Positions 8,181-17,839 of a stretch of DNA of 37,160 bases are shown here, in pieces. Every line of letters begins with the position of its first letter. Within the stretch, counting starts at the first letter, position 1. The notes below the pieces were generated by a model, which saw only the letters and a list, made by a program, of their open reading frames with translations, did no database searches and was not told where the DNA came from. This stretch comes from Methanobacteriota archaeon. Lineage in GTDB: Archaea; Thermoplasmatota; Poseidoniia; Poseidoniales; Poseidoniaceae. Both the position numbers and the translations under genes were made by a program. The stretch lies in assembly GCA_002715725.1 (NCBI GenBank), contig PAZU01000002.1:1-37160 (forward strand). Reading direction: 5' to 3'.

Positions 8181-9182
8181 TCAACTAACCATCTGCATGA
8201 ATACTGGCCATGTTTCGAAATTTTGCGCTAATGCACGCTCAGTAATCTCTTCTAGTCGAGGGTCAGTCATCATATCTGAAGGATCTACACCTGTATCCAA
8301 TAATTCCTGAATCAATGCCCTGAACTCTCTTTCAATCGGTGATGTATTATCGATTTCAGATTCTCCTGTTGGCAAAGGAATACTCTCTTCAGCAACAGCA
8401 GGTGGTAGTGTTTCAGCAGACTTTTCGCTACCAGGTAATGCAACCTGTTCAGCCTCTTCTGTTGTAGGCAAAGCGACTTGAGTTGCTTCTTCCGGTATCA
8501 TCTCGGTGATGAAAGCCTCTTCCAATTTCGATGTTGAATCATCGCTCTCAATTGAGGAATCTAAATCTGGAGTGGGCTCAACGATTGGGACTTCTACAAT
8601 TTCAGGCTCAGGCTTCGCCAAACCAACTCCCAATATTTCGGCTTGCTGTTTTGCTAATTCTGCGGCCTGTTTTCTGGGTAGGGAAACGAATGCTTTGCCA
8701 ACAAGTGCATGCACAGGATAAGGTAGGAAATATTTCTCTAGCGCAGGTAGGCTTGGGTGCCTAAAGCACAAGATTGAGTGCTTCTCGAACGGTCTTTGGT
8801 TCGGAATATCCAGTGAGAATGGCACAGGCGAGATTTCCACGGTGCTACGTAACCATCCTTCCTGAGTTACCAATTGCTGCATCCATGGGCCCATGTCTGC
8901 GTTTGCGATGTTAACAAATTGGAATGATGCAGAACGAGGGTCAAATCCTTGGTCACTGATTAGTTCAGCTTCTGCTCTTGGCCGATGAAAGATTCCCATT
9001 ACAGGTTGACCGTGGTCGATCATATCACCGTGCAGTTCCAACAATTTCCTTTCTTTGCGAGGACACAATAGCATGACTTCTAGTCTAGCAGCATTACCAT
9101 CCCAGATTTCTTGCCATCGAGAATTAGCCTCATCTTTTAATTGTTGAAAGGTCATATTCGGAATCATTGCTGTGACACCCAT
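8181..9182 (-). CDS. Conserved hypothetical protein with acidic low-complexity linker
   Basis: 333 aa ORF in operon-like array. Folded-looking N-terminal ~190 aa, Glu/Pro/Thr-rich linker (EPEIVEVPIVEPTPDLDSSIESDDSTSK...), C-terminal helical segment. No family recognised. Confidence 0.7.
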   Translation of the reverse strand: MGVTAMIPNMTFQQLKDEANSRWQEIWDGNAARLEVMLLCPRKERKLLELHGDMIDHGQPVMGIFHRPRAEAELISDQGFDPRSASFQFVNIANADMGPWMQQLVTQEGWLRSTVEISPVPFSLDIPNQRPFEKHSILCFRHPSLPALEKYFLPYPVHALVGKAFVSLPRKQAAELAKQQAEILGVGLAKPEPEIVEVPIVEPTPDLDSSIESDDSTSKLEEAFITEMIPEEATQVALPTTEEAEQVALPGSEKSAETLPPAVAEESIPLPTGESEIDNTSPIEREFRALIQELLDTGVDPSDMMTDPRLEEITERALAQNFETWPVFMQMVS

Positions 9183-9211
9183 GCGACCACCAAACAGCGA
9201 GTAGAGGTCGA

Positions 9212-10177
9212 CTATTTGGTGATGTAGGATTCGGTGACCGCAAATTCAGCCAGTAGAATTACTCCACCAGCAGCACCCCGAACTGTGTTGTGGGAAAGTG
9301 CATCGAATCGAATTATATTATCATCAACACGAATATTTCCAACGGTTGTAGTCATGCCATTTCCTGCCCATAGATGCTCCTCTCTAGTTGGTTTTTTATC
9401 GATTATGTTGTTGACTAAATCTGGCGATGAAGGTAGATTTAGGCTCGGGATTTGCATCAACCTTTGTACCTCTTCTAAGGAGGTTTTTCTGCTAACTTCA
9501 ACCCCGCATGAAACGAAATGACCGTCCTTTTCAGAAACTCGATTACAGGACGCAATTACTGGAATATCCATGCCCAGAAGATATTTCAATTCCGCAATCA
9601 GTTTCTCTTCCTCGCCAGGAATTAGCGGGTTAACATCACCAGAAAGTGCGTCTTCATCAAACAATAATCTCCATCCTGCGCCGGATAAGGCTTGACGAGT
9701 ATGAATTGTAACAGAAATAATACCTAGGTCTTTCAAGCCGATTATTGGTGTTACAACTGGCACTACAGTACAGTTTGTTGCACACGCATGTCCATCATAG
9801 GAGTGCATATCTTCAGGATTGACCTCGGGAATTACCAATGGAATTCCAGCAATTCTTCGGAATGTGCTAGCGTTTGAAAAGACATGAATACCTCTTGCAA
9901 CCAATGAAGGCTCAACAACTTCGGCTACATTGTTAGGTAGTGCAGAGAATGCAATATCTACGTCTGGAATATCACTCATTGAACAAATTAGAATATCATA
10001 TCGTGGCCTAGGAGTTTCCAATCTCCATTCGATCTCTTCATGCATTAATCCTACCGAATTAGGAGACCCAGCGATTGCGACAACCCTGAACATAGGGTGG
10101 TCATACAACAAATCCTGAAGCCTTTGACCTACTAAGCCACTGGCTCCCAGAATCGCCACATTGTATCGGCTCGTCAT
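9212..10177 (-). CDS. asd: Aspartate-semialdehyde dehydrogenase
   Basis: NVAILGASGLVGQRLQDLLYDHPMFRVVAIAGS (NAD(P) fold), DIAFSALPNNVAEVVEPSLVARGIHVFSNAS, catalytic HACATNCTVVPVVTPI, and VSCGVEVSRKTSLEEV. Confidence 0.9.
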   Translation of the reverse strand: MTSRYNVAILGASGLVGQRLQDLLYDHPMFRVVAIAGSPNSVGLMHEEIEWRLETPRPRYDILICSMSDIPDVDIAFSALPNNVAEVVEPSLVARGIHVFSNASTFRRIAGIPLVIPEVNPEDMHSYDGHACATNCTVVPVVTPIIGLKDLGIISVTIHTRQALSGAGWRLLFDEDALSGDVNPLIPGEEEKLIAELKYLLGMDIPVIASCNRVSEKDGHFVSCGVEVSRKTSLEEVQRLMQIPSLNLPSSPDLVNNIIDKKPTREEHLWAGNGMTTTVGNIRVDDNIIRFDALSHNTVRGAAGGVILLAEFAVTESYITK

Positions 10178-10881
10178 TGCTCCTCATGTGGCGTGGGGAA
10201 GATTCTCCTTATGATGAGTTTCCTTGCTATGGATGTTCCATCTCTGATGCTCCCAAGTTTGGCTTCACCAACTCTCTTCGAGTAAGTGATAGGTACATGA
10301 GTAATTGGAATGTTTTGATAAGCACAAGAAGTGTACATTTCTGCTTCTATTTCGAACCTCATACTATTCAGTTGTAAGCGCTCAAGTGCTCCCCTCGAAA
10401 ATGCCCAAAATCCAGAGCACAGGTCGTTGACAGTTTTACCATGCAGTGCTACGGCGAGCCAGGTCAGTAATTGGTTTCCGATCCAGTTAGTACTGGTCAT
10501 TGCATCGGGTTGTAAATTACCGTGTAATCTATCTCCAATCGCAATTCCATTTTTGGGAATTGAATCTACCATCTTGGTGATTTCTTCAGGGTGATATGTT
10601 CCGTCGCAATCCAACATCACCAATTCATCATCACCTAATTCAAGGAATTTCTTGAAACCTTGGCGCATGCCAGCGCCCTTTCCTTCACCCCATTGTTGGA
10701 TGACATCGCAGCCTAATTCTTCAGCGACTTTTACTGTGTTATCTTTGGAGCCTCCGTCGACAACCACAACTCGTGTGGAGTAGCCTCTTTGCTTCAATTC
10801 TTCAATGGGAATACGGGAGTAAACATCTCGCAAAGCACCCTCTTCATCAAGGGTTGGAAGCATGATGAATAGGTTTGTCAC
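10174..10881 (-). CDS. Family 2 glycosyltransferase (dolichyl-phosphate mannosyl/glucosyltransferase-like)
   Basis: 235 aa. FIMLPTLDEEGALRDVY, VVVVDGGSKDNTVKVAEELG, GKGAGMRQGFKKF, ELVMLDCDGTYHPEEI, DLCSGFWAFSRGAL. Stop overlaps asd start by 4 nt. Confidence 0.88.
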   Translation of the reverse strand: MTNLFIMLPTLDEEGALRDVYSRIPIEELKQRGYSTRVVVVDGGSKDNTVKVAEELGCDVIQQWGEGKGAGMRQGFKKFLELGDDELVMLDCDGTYHPEEITKMVDSIPKNGIAIGDRLHGNLQPDAMTSTNWIGNQLLTWLAVALHGKTVNDLCSGFWAFSRGALERLQLNSMRFEIEAEMYTSCAYQNIPITHVPITYSKRVGEAKLGSIRDGTSIARKLIIRRIFPTPHEEQ

Positions 10882-10924
10882 AGTCCTACGATTGCCTATT
10901 CATTGTAGTGTCTTTCGCTTATTC

Positions 10925-12958
10925 TCAAGCAAGATGTACGATTTCTATCCAATGAACTCGGATTCCGGTTTGGTCGAATAATGCATCTCCTCTTCCCGAT
11001 GCGCCAAGAGGATTAATCCAAAACTCAGCCTCACTGTTTATTTTGATTTCAAATCCTCCTCCACCTGCATAAGTGCAAGTATTGTACCATCCAGAACCAC
11101 TAATTTCCCTAGAGTTGATTGTTGCTGAAACATCGCCTACGAATTCGGTCATGATACAGATTTCATACGCTTGGCTTTCATTGACTTCGAAGCTATGTGT
11201 GCCTTCTGTGAGATACAGTTTTTCGTCACCTAGGTTGAATGGGTCTCTTTCGCGAAGTGATGCCCATGGGTCTGGCCGCATGTTATCTCCTGTAACAGGT
11301 ATGAACTGTGATGTCATCATATCATCTTCCAAGACATAAATCACTGAGCCTCCGCTAGACCAGATCTGTTGCCAATGTATTGATGCCTGAATGTATTGCA
11401 TCATCACGCCTTTAGGCGAGGCAATAGCATGAGTAATTCCTAATTCTTGGAGTCGCTCAATGTCATCGTATGTTATTGCAGACGTAGCTGCATTTTGAAT
11501 AGAATGTTCTTGTTTGAGAATTCCGAGCGTGGGCACTGCTGTAATTCCGATATGTTCGGGAACCGAATAGATGTGCCCCCAATGTTCGTTTTCAGTGTAA
11601 ACAATTGAGCCTTCAGGTAGATTTTCTAAGGCACCAAATAGTGCTGTATCGCCATCAGAAATTGCATGTAATTCGTCGTGATGTGATAACTCTGATAGAG
11701 CGCTATGTGCAAGCCCGCAAAGTAACAGTGTTGTGATCATAACTGCTCTACCTCCATCAGAAGAAACACCTCCTTCAATCCGTGACAATCGCATACCTAC
11801 TAATGCTGCGAGCGGAATGTGGAATGCATGCATACTCATTGAATAAAGAGCATAAGAGAGCATTGAAAGTATAGCAATACCGCTTAATCCTTCAAACAAG
11901 TGAATTGATGAAAGAGCCCAATTAAATCCAAACCACAAGGCCAATGTCATTGCTTTGCTGTCATCTCTCATCGTCCAGGTTGCCCATATTGCAAGAGGCA
12001 GCAATAGCCCAGAATACATCAGCATTGGCGCTCCACCTTGCCATCCGTATTCTGCAAATACTGCTTTCCCATCAAAGACAGGAGATAGTGCTAGAACAAC
12101 TAAGAGAATAGCAAGAACGAGAATTATCGACTGGATTCTATCTGTTATTGTAAATGTCTCTCGCTTGGACATAATCAATTGTGCCAAAACCAAAGTTGCG
12201 AGATAAATCAGTCCTGTGGGATGAATCATGGCTACGATTAGAGCAGTGATCGCTATCAAATTCCATCGTAGTCTTTCACCAAACGTCATCAGGATTACAA
12301 TCAAACCAAGTTGACTAGCAACCGTAGGGAATCCCGAATCTAGATTTTTTGCGAATAAAGCAGGTGCAAGCAATATCGCCATAATTGTCCAATGGCCACA
12401 ACCCATTTTTTCTCCGACCGCAGCAATACCAAGTAGCAATGCTACGAAGCACATTACTCCTAGCCAAAACACTCCAAGATAGGACGCAGTTCCTAGCCAG
12501 GCGGCTAACATAGGGAATGCTGGTGGATACAACCATTCTCCAATTGAAGGTTCAGCGAGAATAAATCCTCCAGTTCTTGAAATTGAATCTGCTAAAGATG
12601 CGAACCCAATCCAATCTACACCCATTGGCCGCATGTAAGAAAGCGGGGTCAGAGCAATGAAACACCCGATAGTCGTGAAAATCCAGAACCATGGACTACG
12701 TTCAATATTGACTTGCTTAGGTTCGGGGTTAATTTCGACTCTAATCGCTATAATAGCAGCAATATTTGCTAGAATCAATAGATTCGTCAGCGTTTCTAAA
12801 CTCCATTCCATGATGAAAGAAAATCCTGCAAGGCCGAGACATGCTAGTAAACCAAATGCTGGACTTAGCATTAGATGCCTCTTCCAATCTCCTTCACCAT
12901 CAATACGACGAGCGACAGCTAAGCCTGGAAGAATCGCCACTTCCAAGCCTAGAGACAT
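10925..12958 (-). CDS. Large polytopic membrane protein, possibly GT-C-like
   Basis: 677 aa; roughly the N-terminal two-thirds is serial hydrophobic helices, followed by an extracytoplasmic-looking C-terminal domain. Located beside the GT2 gene. The GT-C idea rests on topology and neighbourhood only. Confidence 0.6.
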   Translation of the reverse strand: MSLGLEVAILPGLAVARRIDGEGDWKRHLMLSPAFGLLACLGLAGFSFIMEWSLETLTNLLILANIAAIIAIRVEINPEPKQVNIERSPWFWIFTTIGCFIALTPLSYMRPMGVDWIGFASLADSISRTGGFILAEPSIGEWLYPPAFPMLAAWLGTASYLGVFWLGVMCFVALLLGIAAVGEKMGCGHWTIMAILLAPALFAKNLDSGFPTVASQLGLIVILMTFGERLRWNLIAITALIVAMIHPTGLIYLATLVLAQLIMSKRETFTITDRIQSIILVLAILLVVLALSPVFDGKAVFAEYGWQGGAPMLMYSGLLLPLAIWATWTMRDDSKAMTLALWFGFNWALSSIHLFEGLSGIAILSMLSYALYSMSMHAFHIPLAALVGMRLSRIEGGVSSDGGRAVMITTLLLCGLAHSALSELSHHDELHAISDGDTALFGALENLPEGSIVYTENEHWGHIYSVPEHIGITAVPTLGILKQEHSIQNAATSAITYDDIERLQELGITHAIASPKGVMMQYIQASIHWQQIWSSGGSVIYVLEDDMMTSQFIPVTGDNMRPDPWASLRERDPFNLGDEKLYLTEGTHSFEVNESQAYEICIMTEFVGDVSATINSREISGSGWYNTCTYAGGGGFEIKINSEAEFWINPLGASGRGDALFDQTGIRVHWIEIVHLA

Positions 12959-13030
12959 AGGTTCGCCTAGCCCTTCTAGCCTTCAAACCTATTTGCGAAG
13001 AATGATGAATCATAGCCGTTTGGAAGTAAC

Positions 13031-13594
13031 ATGGCTGAAGTCATTATCCTACCCGAGGAGTACTGGGTGTTTGATTTCACCAAGGGAGAAGATCCAGATT
13101 TCAAATGCCCATTTCCTTACCAAATCGGCAGATATGATGAGATTCGACCTGGGATGTATACTCAGGAGTTATTCGGTGGCGAGCGAGATTTACATGTTGG
13201 CATAGATATTGGGGCTCCGGTAGGCGAACCTGTTCATGCATTCTCGAAAGGAGTTGTTCATTCACTAGGCATCAATGACGAGGATGGTTCATACGGACCT
13301 ACAATTATCATCAAGCATGAATTTGAGGGTAGGCCAATTTGGGCACTGTATGGGCACTTGTCGTTGGAATCATTAGACATGGTGCAGGATGGAATGGAAA
13401 TCGCTGAAGGCCAAGTTATCGCTACAGTTGGCGATAAGAGCGTTAATGGCGGCTGGGACCCACACCTTCATTTCCAACTTTCTTGGGAAGAACCTGAAGT
13501 AAATGATATGCCAGGAGTTGTGGCTAGAAAGGATAGGGAATGGGCACTGGAAAAGTACCCGGACCCTAGATTAGTTCTAGGGCCAATTTACTGA
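13031..13594 (+). CDS. M23/LytM-type peptidase-fold protein
   Basis: 187 aa. DLHVGIDIGAPVGEPVHAFSKGVVHS (HxxxD), ALYGHLSLESLDMVQDGMEIAEGQVIATVGDKSVNGGWDPHLHFQLSW (GHLS and HLHF motifs). Confidence 0.85.
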   Translation: MAEVIILPEEYWVFDFTKGEDPDFKCPFPYQIGRYDEIRPGMYTQELFGGERDLHVGIDIGAPVGEPVHAFSKGVVHSLGINDEDGSYGPTIIIKHEFEGRPIWALYGHLSLESLDMVQDGMEIAEGQVIATVGDKSVNGGWDPHLHFQLSWEEPEVNDMPGVVARKDREWALEKYPDPRLVLGPIY

Positions 13595-14670
13595 TTCATC
13601 TGAGCCAAGTATTCTTTCAGAGAAATAATCGGTTCAATTGCGGAAGGGTCTTTTCCATGCAATAAAGCAAGAGCAATAGATAGCCAGTCAGTCATAATGC
13701 ACAGGTGTAAAAGACTCTCAAGTAATGTTTCACCATCACCATGAATTTTCCATGCTAATTCCGTAGGGCAGTTGGAGACAAACCAATCCATTCTCTGCCT
13801 TACACGAGGATGCATACCTTCCCAAGACAGGAAGAGTAGTGCCTGTTCCGCTGCTTCAGGGTCTTGGTCATCACCGACTCCACCCCAAGCGACCGCTTCA
13901 TTGTGGTTCATCTCAGGAATTGCTCCAATCCTAGCAAATCTTGCCGAGTTTTCGTTTAATTGATTCTTGAAACGATTTATTGCAGGCATCAATTCATTCG
14001 GCCCTAGAATCGCAATTGGATTTTGCATCAAATTGAGGGCAAGGCTTGCAACATCACCTTCTGGATAGGTGATAATATCGTTATCCTCAACAGCAACCTG
14101 TAAGCGTTCTAATGCTTGCTCAGTGATTTCGGTTTGTAGAATTCCGATTTCCACAAGGAATGCTAATTGCCTAGAGAAAATGTGACCGAACGCAGACCTT
14201 GGAGGCTGTCCGGATGGACATGAGATAAGGTGAACGCTGTCCGATAGTTCGCACATTCCAGACAATTCTCCTCCACTAGAAATCACGACGATAGTCGCTC
14301 CATGTTCTATTGCAAACTGGCATGCTTCAAGGGTCTCCTCGGTGTTTCCAGAATAGGAAGTTGCGATAATTAGCCAATCGGGAGTCCACCAATTTGGTAG
14401 ATCATAATCTCGATGACACCGGACGGGAACTGCACCGCTTTCATCACATAACACCGAAAGGAAATCTCCACCAGCTGCTGAGCCACCCATGCCTAAGCAT
14501 AGTACTCCAGTCCAACCTGTGTCGATTTGGTCGAGCCAAGGAAGAAGTTCTCTATTGACCGATTCTCTGCCAACCCGAATATCGTTTACAAATGCGCGAG
14601 TGAATTTGATCATATCTTGCTTGTCAAGTGCAGTTGCAAGACGGATTATGCCTTCTTCCATTTCACTCAC
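13588..14670 (-). CDS. Bifunctional phosphoglucose/phosphomannose isomerase-like SIS-domain protein
   Basis: 360 aa. VLCLGMGGSAAGGDFLSVL, LIIATSYSGNTEETLEACQFA, VVISSGGEL, PEMNHNEAVAWG. 3' end overlaps the convergent M23 gene by 7 nt. Confidence 0.85.
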   Translation of the reverse strand: MSEMEEGIIRLATALDKQDMIKFTRAFVNDIRVGRESVNRELLPWLDQIDTGWTGVLCLGMGGSAAGGDFLSVLCDESGAVPVRCHRDYDLPNWWTPDWLIIATSYSGNTEETLEACQFAIEHGATIVVISSGGELSGMCELSDSVHLISCPSGQPPRSAFGHIFSRQLAFLVEIGILQTEITEQALERLQVAVEDNDIITYPEGDVASLALNLMQNPIAILGPNELMPAINRFKNQLNENSARFARIGAIPEMNHNEAVAWGGVGDDQDPEAAEQALLFLSWEGMHPRVRQRMDWFVSNCPTELAWKIHGDGETLLESLLHLCIMTDWLSIALALLHGKDPSAIEPIISLKEYLAQMNQ

Positions 14671-15718
14671 CGTCCATCCCTAATCTCGGTAAGCAAATCC
14701 ATTCACCATCAATTCTTGCCAACAATAGTTTCCTTCCAGGCACATGTTCGAATGGTAGTCGAACTGCGTTCATCTTCCAATCATTGGGATCTAAGAATTC
14801 TGCCACAGAAGCATCCTCGTTAATCGGTTCGATATAGGTGAATTCATGTTTTCGTGACACTACATTCGCATTTTCTAGGTCTCTCCAAGTTGCACCAGTA
14901 CGTTCTCTTCTCTCTATTTTCTCGAGAATAGCGCCTTCGCCAGTCCATGTAGATGGGCGCCACAATTCTCCTCTCCATCTAATGACATCACCTAGTTCAT
15001 ATCCTGGTTTACGGTAAAGCAAGGTCAGCCTCGTTAGGTCAACCCCGTCCTTTCTTCCGACCACCGATGTAGTAGTAGTAATTTGACCGCCATGCTGTGA
15101 AATTAAATGCCTGCCCCACGCTCTAGCTAACGCCTTTGAACCAAGAACAACATCGTATCCACCAGTTACAGGACCTTCATTCGTAATGAAAAACATCGGG
15201 TCATCCGGCATCTCTGCTAACAAATCATCTAGCGTTGTTCGCAATGTTTGGAATTCCTCTTCAGATAGCCGGCGGGCACTGGACCTCAACTGAACTGTTG
15301 CTTCGAAATAATTGCCAGCTCGCCTAGTGCAAGTTAGGCATACTCCGTTTGACATTCTTGCCCGCATAGTATGCTTTTCAGTGTATAGCAAGTCATCGAT
15401 TACGCCTTCGATTTCTAGATGAATCAAAGTGTGTCTTCCATCTACTTCTTGCGCCATTAAACCTAATTCTAAGTCTTCGATTTCAGAGTGGAATTCGACG
15501 TTTCTTTGGACCAATTCGTGCCATAAGTCCTCTGGATCAACATGGCTCCACTTGCCTTGAAACTCTATGATTCCACAACGTGCACATCTAGTCCATGGCA
15601 CATTTTTGGGAACTTTAGCCAAAGTTACTCTTTCTCGAGTACACTTCTCACACATTCTGCCAGAGAATAATGGAGGTTCCGCTCCACAAACTAGACAGAA
15701 TTCTCCTCCGAGGTCCAT
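14663..15718 (-). CDS. NMD3 homologue (archaeal COG1499, large-subunit biogenesis)
   Basis: 351 aa. FCLVCGAEPPLFSGRMCEKCTRERVTLAKVPKNVPWTRCARCGIIEFQGKW (NMD3 N-terminal CxxC pairs), later CLTCTRRAGNYFEATVQLR and FFITNEGPVTGGYDVVLGSKALARAWG. Confidence 0.87.
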   Translation of the reverse strand: MDLGGEFCLVCGAEPPLFSGRMCEKCTRERVTLAKVPKNVPWTRCARCGIIEFQGKWSHVDPEDLWHELVQRNVEFHSEIEDLELGLMAQEVDGRHTLIHLEIEGVIDDLLYTEKHTMRARMSNGVCLTCTRRAGNYFEATVQLRSSARRLSEEEFQTLRTTLDDLLAEMPDDPMFFITNEGPVTGGYDVVLGSKALARAWGRHLISQHGGQITTTTSVVGRKDGVDLTRLTLLYRKPGYELGDVIRWRGELWRPSTWTGEGAILEKIERRERTGATWRDLENANVVSRKHEFTYIEPINEDASVAEFLDPNDWKMNAVRLPFEHVPGRKLLLARIDGEWICLPRLGMDGE

Positions 15719-15731
15719 GTTCCCACCTCAA

Positions 15732-15932
15732 TCACTCATTATCTTCAACAAGAACATTGTCAGGAGTATTTGCTTCAATATTTTCAGAATAGTTTTGTCC
15801 GTTCATAGCTTTCTCTAAAGAATCGATTTTCTCTTGCAAGGATTTAGAGCGAGCAAACACTGTCCAAGTCCATAAAGCGAGGCCGCCAATCATACAGATG
15901 TAGGCTACGGTTAGGTATGTTTGGTCGCTCAT
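15732..15932 (-). CDS. CcmD-like small membrane protein
   Basis: 66 aa: one TM (YLTVAYICMIGGLALWTWTVF) then a charged coil, directly downstream of ccmC and overlapping its stop by 4 nt. Called mostly by size, topology and position. Confidence 0.6.
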   Translation of the reverse strand: MSDQTYLTVAYICMIGGLALWTWTVFARSKSLQEKIDSLEKAMNGQNYSENIEANTPDNVLVEDNE

Positions 15933-16627
15933 CTTAACCTCTCCTCGTATTGGCTTTGCAAGTCTTCGAGACGCATTTCTAATTTAGTTAGTCTCATTCC
16001 AGCCATGACATAACCTACAGTTAGTATGGTAAATGATATTGCGCCGAGGAATAAAACCATGCTCATGTCTGAGTTAAGTGAACCATCTGATGTTGCTATT
16101 ACAGGTCCAGGATGGCGAATTTGCCAAAGTCTTGTTGCGACATATGTTATCGGCACCAAAACGAACCCATACATTCCAAATGCTGCGAAGGTATCTCTTG
16201 TTTCTACCCCGTCAGGTTGAGAGCGGCGCCCTAATACCAAGTAAAGTGAAAGTAGAGTTAGCAAAGCGAATGTGTTGAGTCGAACATCTGTCCAATCCCA
16301 TGGCACTCCCCATTCAGCAGCGCCCCAAATACATCCAGAAGTGATGCAAATCAAACCTGTTGCTAGACCAGCCTCACTGCTAGCAACATGTAAGCGCCAA
16401 GCCCATTCACTGCGTTTGAAGAACCAATAACTCGAACCGATAAAGAGCATTCCAAAGGCAATCATTGCAGCCCAAGCGCTAGGTACGTGCCAGTAGAAAA
16501 TACGCTGCGCTTCAGGAGCTTTGAATGCACTAATTGACACCGAAGGTGCCCACATCATTCCTAACCACAAAGTTAGGGCGGCGCCGGCAAACCCTAGCAT
16601 TGCTGCAACCTCCCCCTTGATGTTCAT
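15929..16627 (-). CDS. ccmC: CcmC-like cytochrome c maturation protein (heme handling)
   Basis: 232 aa polytopic. RIFYWHVPSAWAAMIAFGMLFIGSSYWF and tryptophan-rich AAEWGVPWDWTDVRLNTFALLTLLSLYLVLG are characteristic of CcmC. Confidence 0.9.
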   Translation of the reverse strand: MNIKGEVAAMLGFAGAALTLWLGMMWAPSVSISAFKAPEAQRIFYWHVPSAWAAMIAFGMLFIGSSYWFFKRSEWAWRLHVASSEAGLATGLICITSGCIWGAAEWGVPWDWTDVRLNTFALLTLLSLYLVLGRRSQPDGVETRDTFAAFGMYGFVLVPITYVATRLWQIRHPGPVIATSDGSLNSDMSMVLFLGAISFTILTVGYVMAGMRLTKLEMRLEDLQSQYEERLR

Positions 16628-16660
16628 GATTAAAGCCCGTAAGGCTCACATCTTCAATGT

Positions 16661-17839
16661 TCATGCTGATAGAGTGTCAACAACTAGTGCCCAAGGCAGA
16701 ATTAAAATCGGGGTTAACAATCTAATCATCACAGCATTCGGCCTTGATAATCGTAGTGTTGCGTGGCTAAGTAGTCCGACAATTGATTCTGTCACAGCAC
16801 CTAAAGTTGCTCCTGCAACAATAAGTTGCCAATCAATCTCCGTAGTAATCATAGATGCCAATGCAGTGATTGCGCCGCATAGAATTAATGAGTGAACAAT
16901 TGCATTAGGGGGAATTGCAGATTTTGTATTCCACCAAGCATAAGCACGATTTTCCATGGCCAAACGATGAACCGGGTTTCCGCACAAACCCGCTGCTAGT
17001 GCAGGAGCTAGGATGAATGCAGTTAGCGTACGGCCTTCTAATTGAGATGGATCTAGAAGTGCCAGCATTGCACCAAGAGTAAGAAGGCCTGCAATTCCGT
17101 TGTTTGCCAATCCTGATAGTGTTCTCAAGTTTAGCCGATGGCCGATGTTTACTGCCCTTTTTTCTCCTTTTTCAAACAAACTGAATTTACCCGGTTTGGT
17201 TTCGTTATCTTCTTCTTCGAATGGGAATCGAATAACTCTATCAGATGCTGCAACGATTCTAGAGTCGTGGCTTGCAACCAAAATTGAATGGCCTCCAGCA
17301 GCGAGGTTACGAAGGGTTTTGGCTAATCTTTCTACTGAATCATCATCCAATCCACTATCGGCTTCATCAAGTAAAATCGCAACAGGTTCTGTAGAAATCA
17401 TCGCTGGAATTAGGCCACTTAGGAGTGCAACTCTTCTTCTCTGACCGCCTGAAAGCATCGCAACTCTGTCATGGATTCTGTGGTCAAGACCCCATGCTTT
17501 GAGCAAGGGTGCGATTTCAAAATCATGTCCTGCAGCATCGAGAATCCTCTCGCCTACCAATTCATCGCCCATCACACAATCATCTTGCAAACATAGGCCG
17601 AAATTGGTGCGCCCCCTACGGCCTTCAGAATCACGAATTAATTGTCCAGATATTGTAGAGTTACCATTTTCCAAGGAAATCAGTCCTGCTGCGGATTCAA
17701 TTACGGTTGATTTACCACAACCGTTGTCGCCGTAAAGGCATACAACTTCGCCGCTATCAATCGAAAGTGACCATCTATCTAAGACCTTACTCCGTCCGCG
17801 AAGAACGGTGATTTCGGATAAGTCGATGATGCCCATCAA
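16661..17839 (-). CDS. CcmA-like ABC ATPase fused to a C-terminal polytopic membrane domain (possible CcmAB fusion)
   Basis: 392 aa. CLYGDNGCGKSTVIESAAGL (Walker A), LSGGQRRRVALLSGLI (signature), VAILLDEADSGLD (Walker B), LVASHDSRIV (H-loop), then about 180 aa with several hydrophobic helices. Confidence 0.8.
   Translation of the reverse strand: MMGIIDLSEITVLRGRSKVLDRWSLSIDSGEVVCLYGDNGCGKSTVIESAAGLISLENGNSTISGQLIRDSEGRRGRTNFGLCLQDDCVMGDELVGERILDAAGHDFEIAPLLKAWGLDHRIHDRVAMLSGGQRRRVALLSGLIPAMISTEPVAILLDEADSGLDDDSVERLAKTLRNLAAGGHSILVASHDSRIVAASDRVIRFPFEEEDNETKPGKFSLFEKGEKRAVNIGHRLNLRTLSGLANNGIAGLLTLGAMLALLDPSQLEGRTLTAFILAPALAAGLCGNPVHRLAMENRAYAWWNTKSAIPPNAIVHSLILCGAITALASMITTEIDWQLIVAGATLGAVTESIVGLLSHATLRLSRPNAVMIRLLTPILILPWALVVDTLSA

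Noticed and set aside
16634-16646. AGCC-CGTAA-GGCT mini-hairpin between the ccmA-like gene and ccmC
   Set aside because: Only a 4-bp stem; mentioned as a possible weak relative of the CCCGTAGGG hairpins but not strong enough to annotate.
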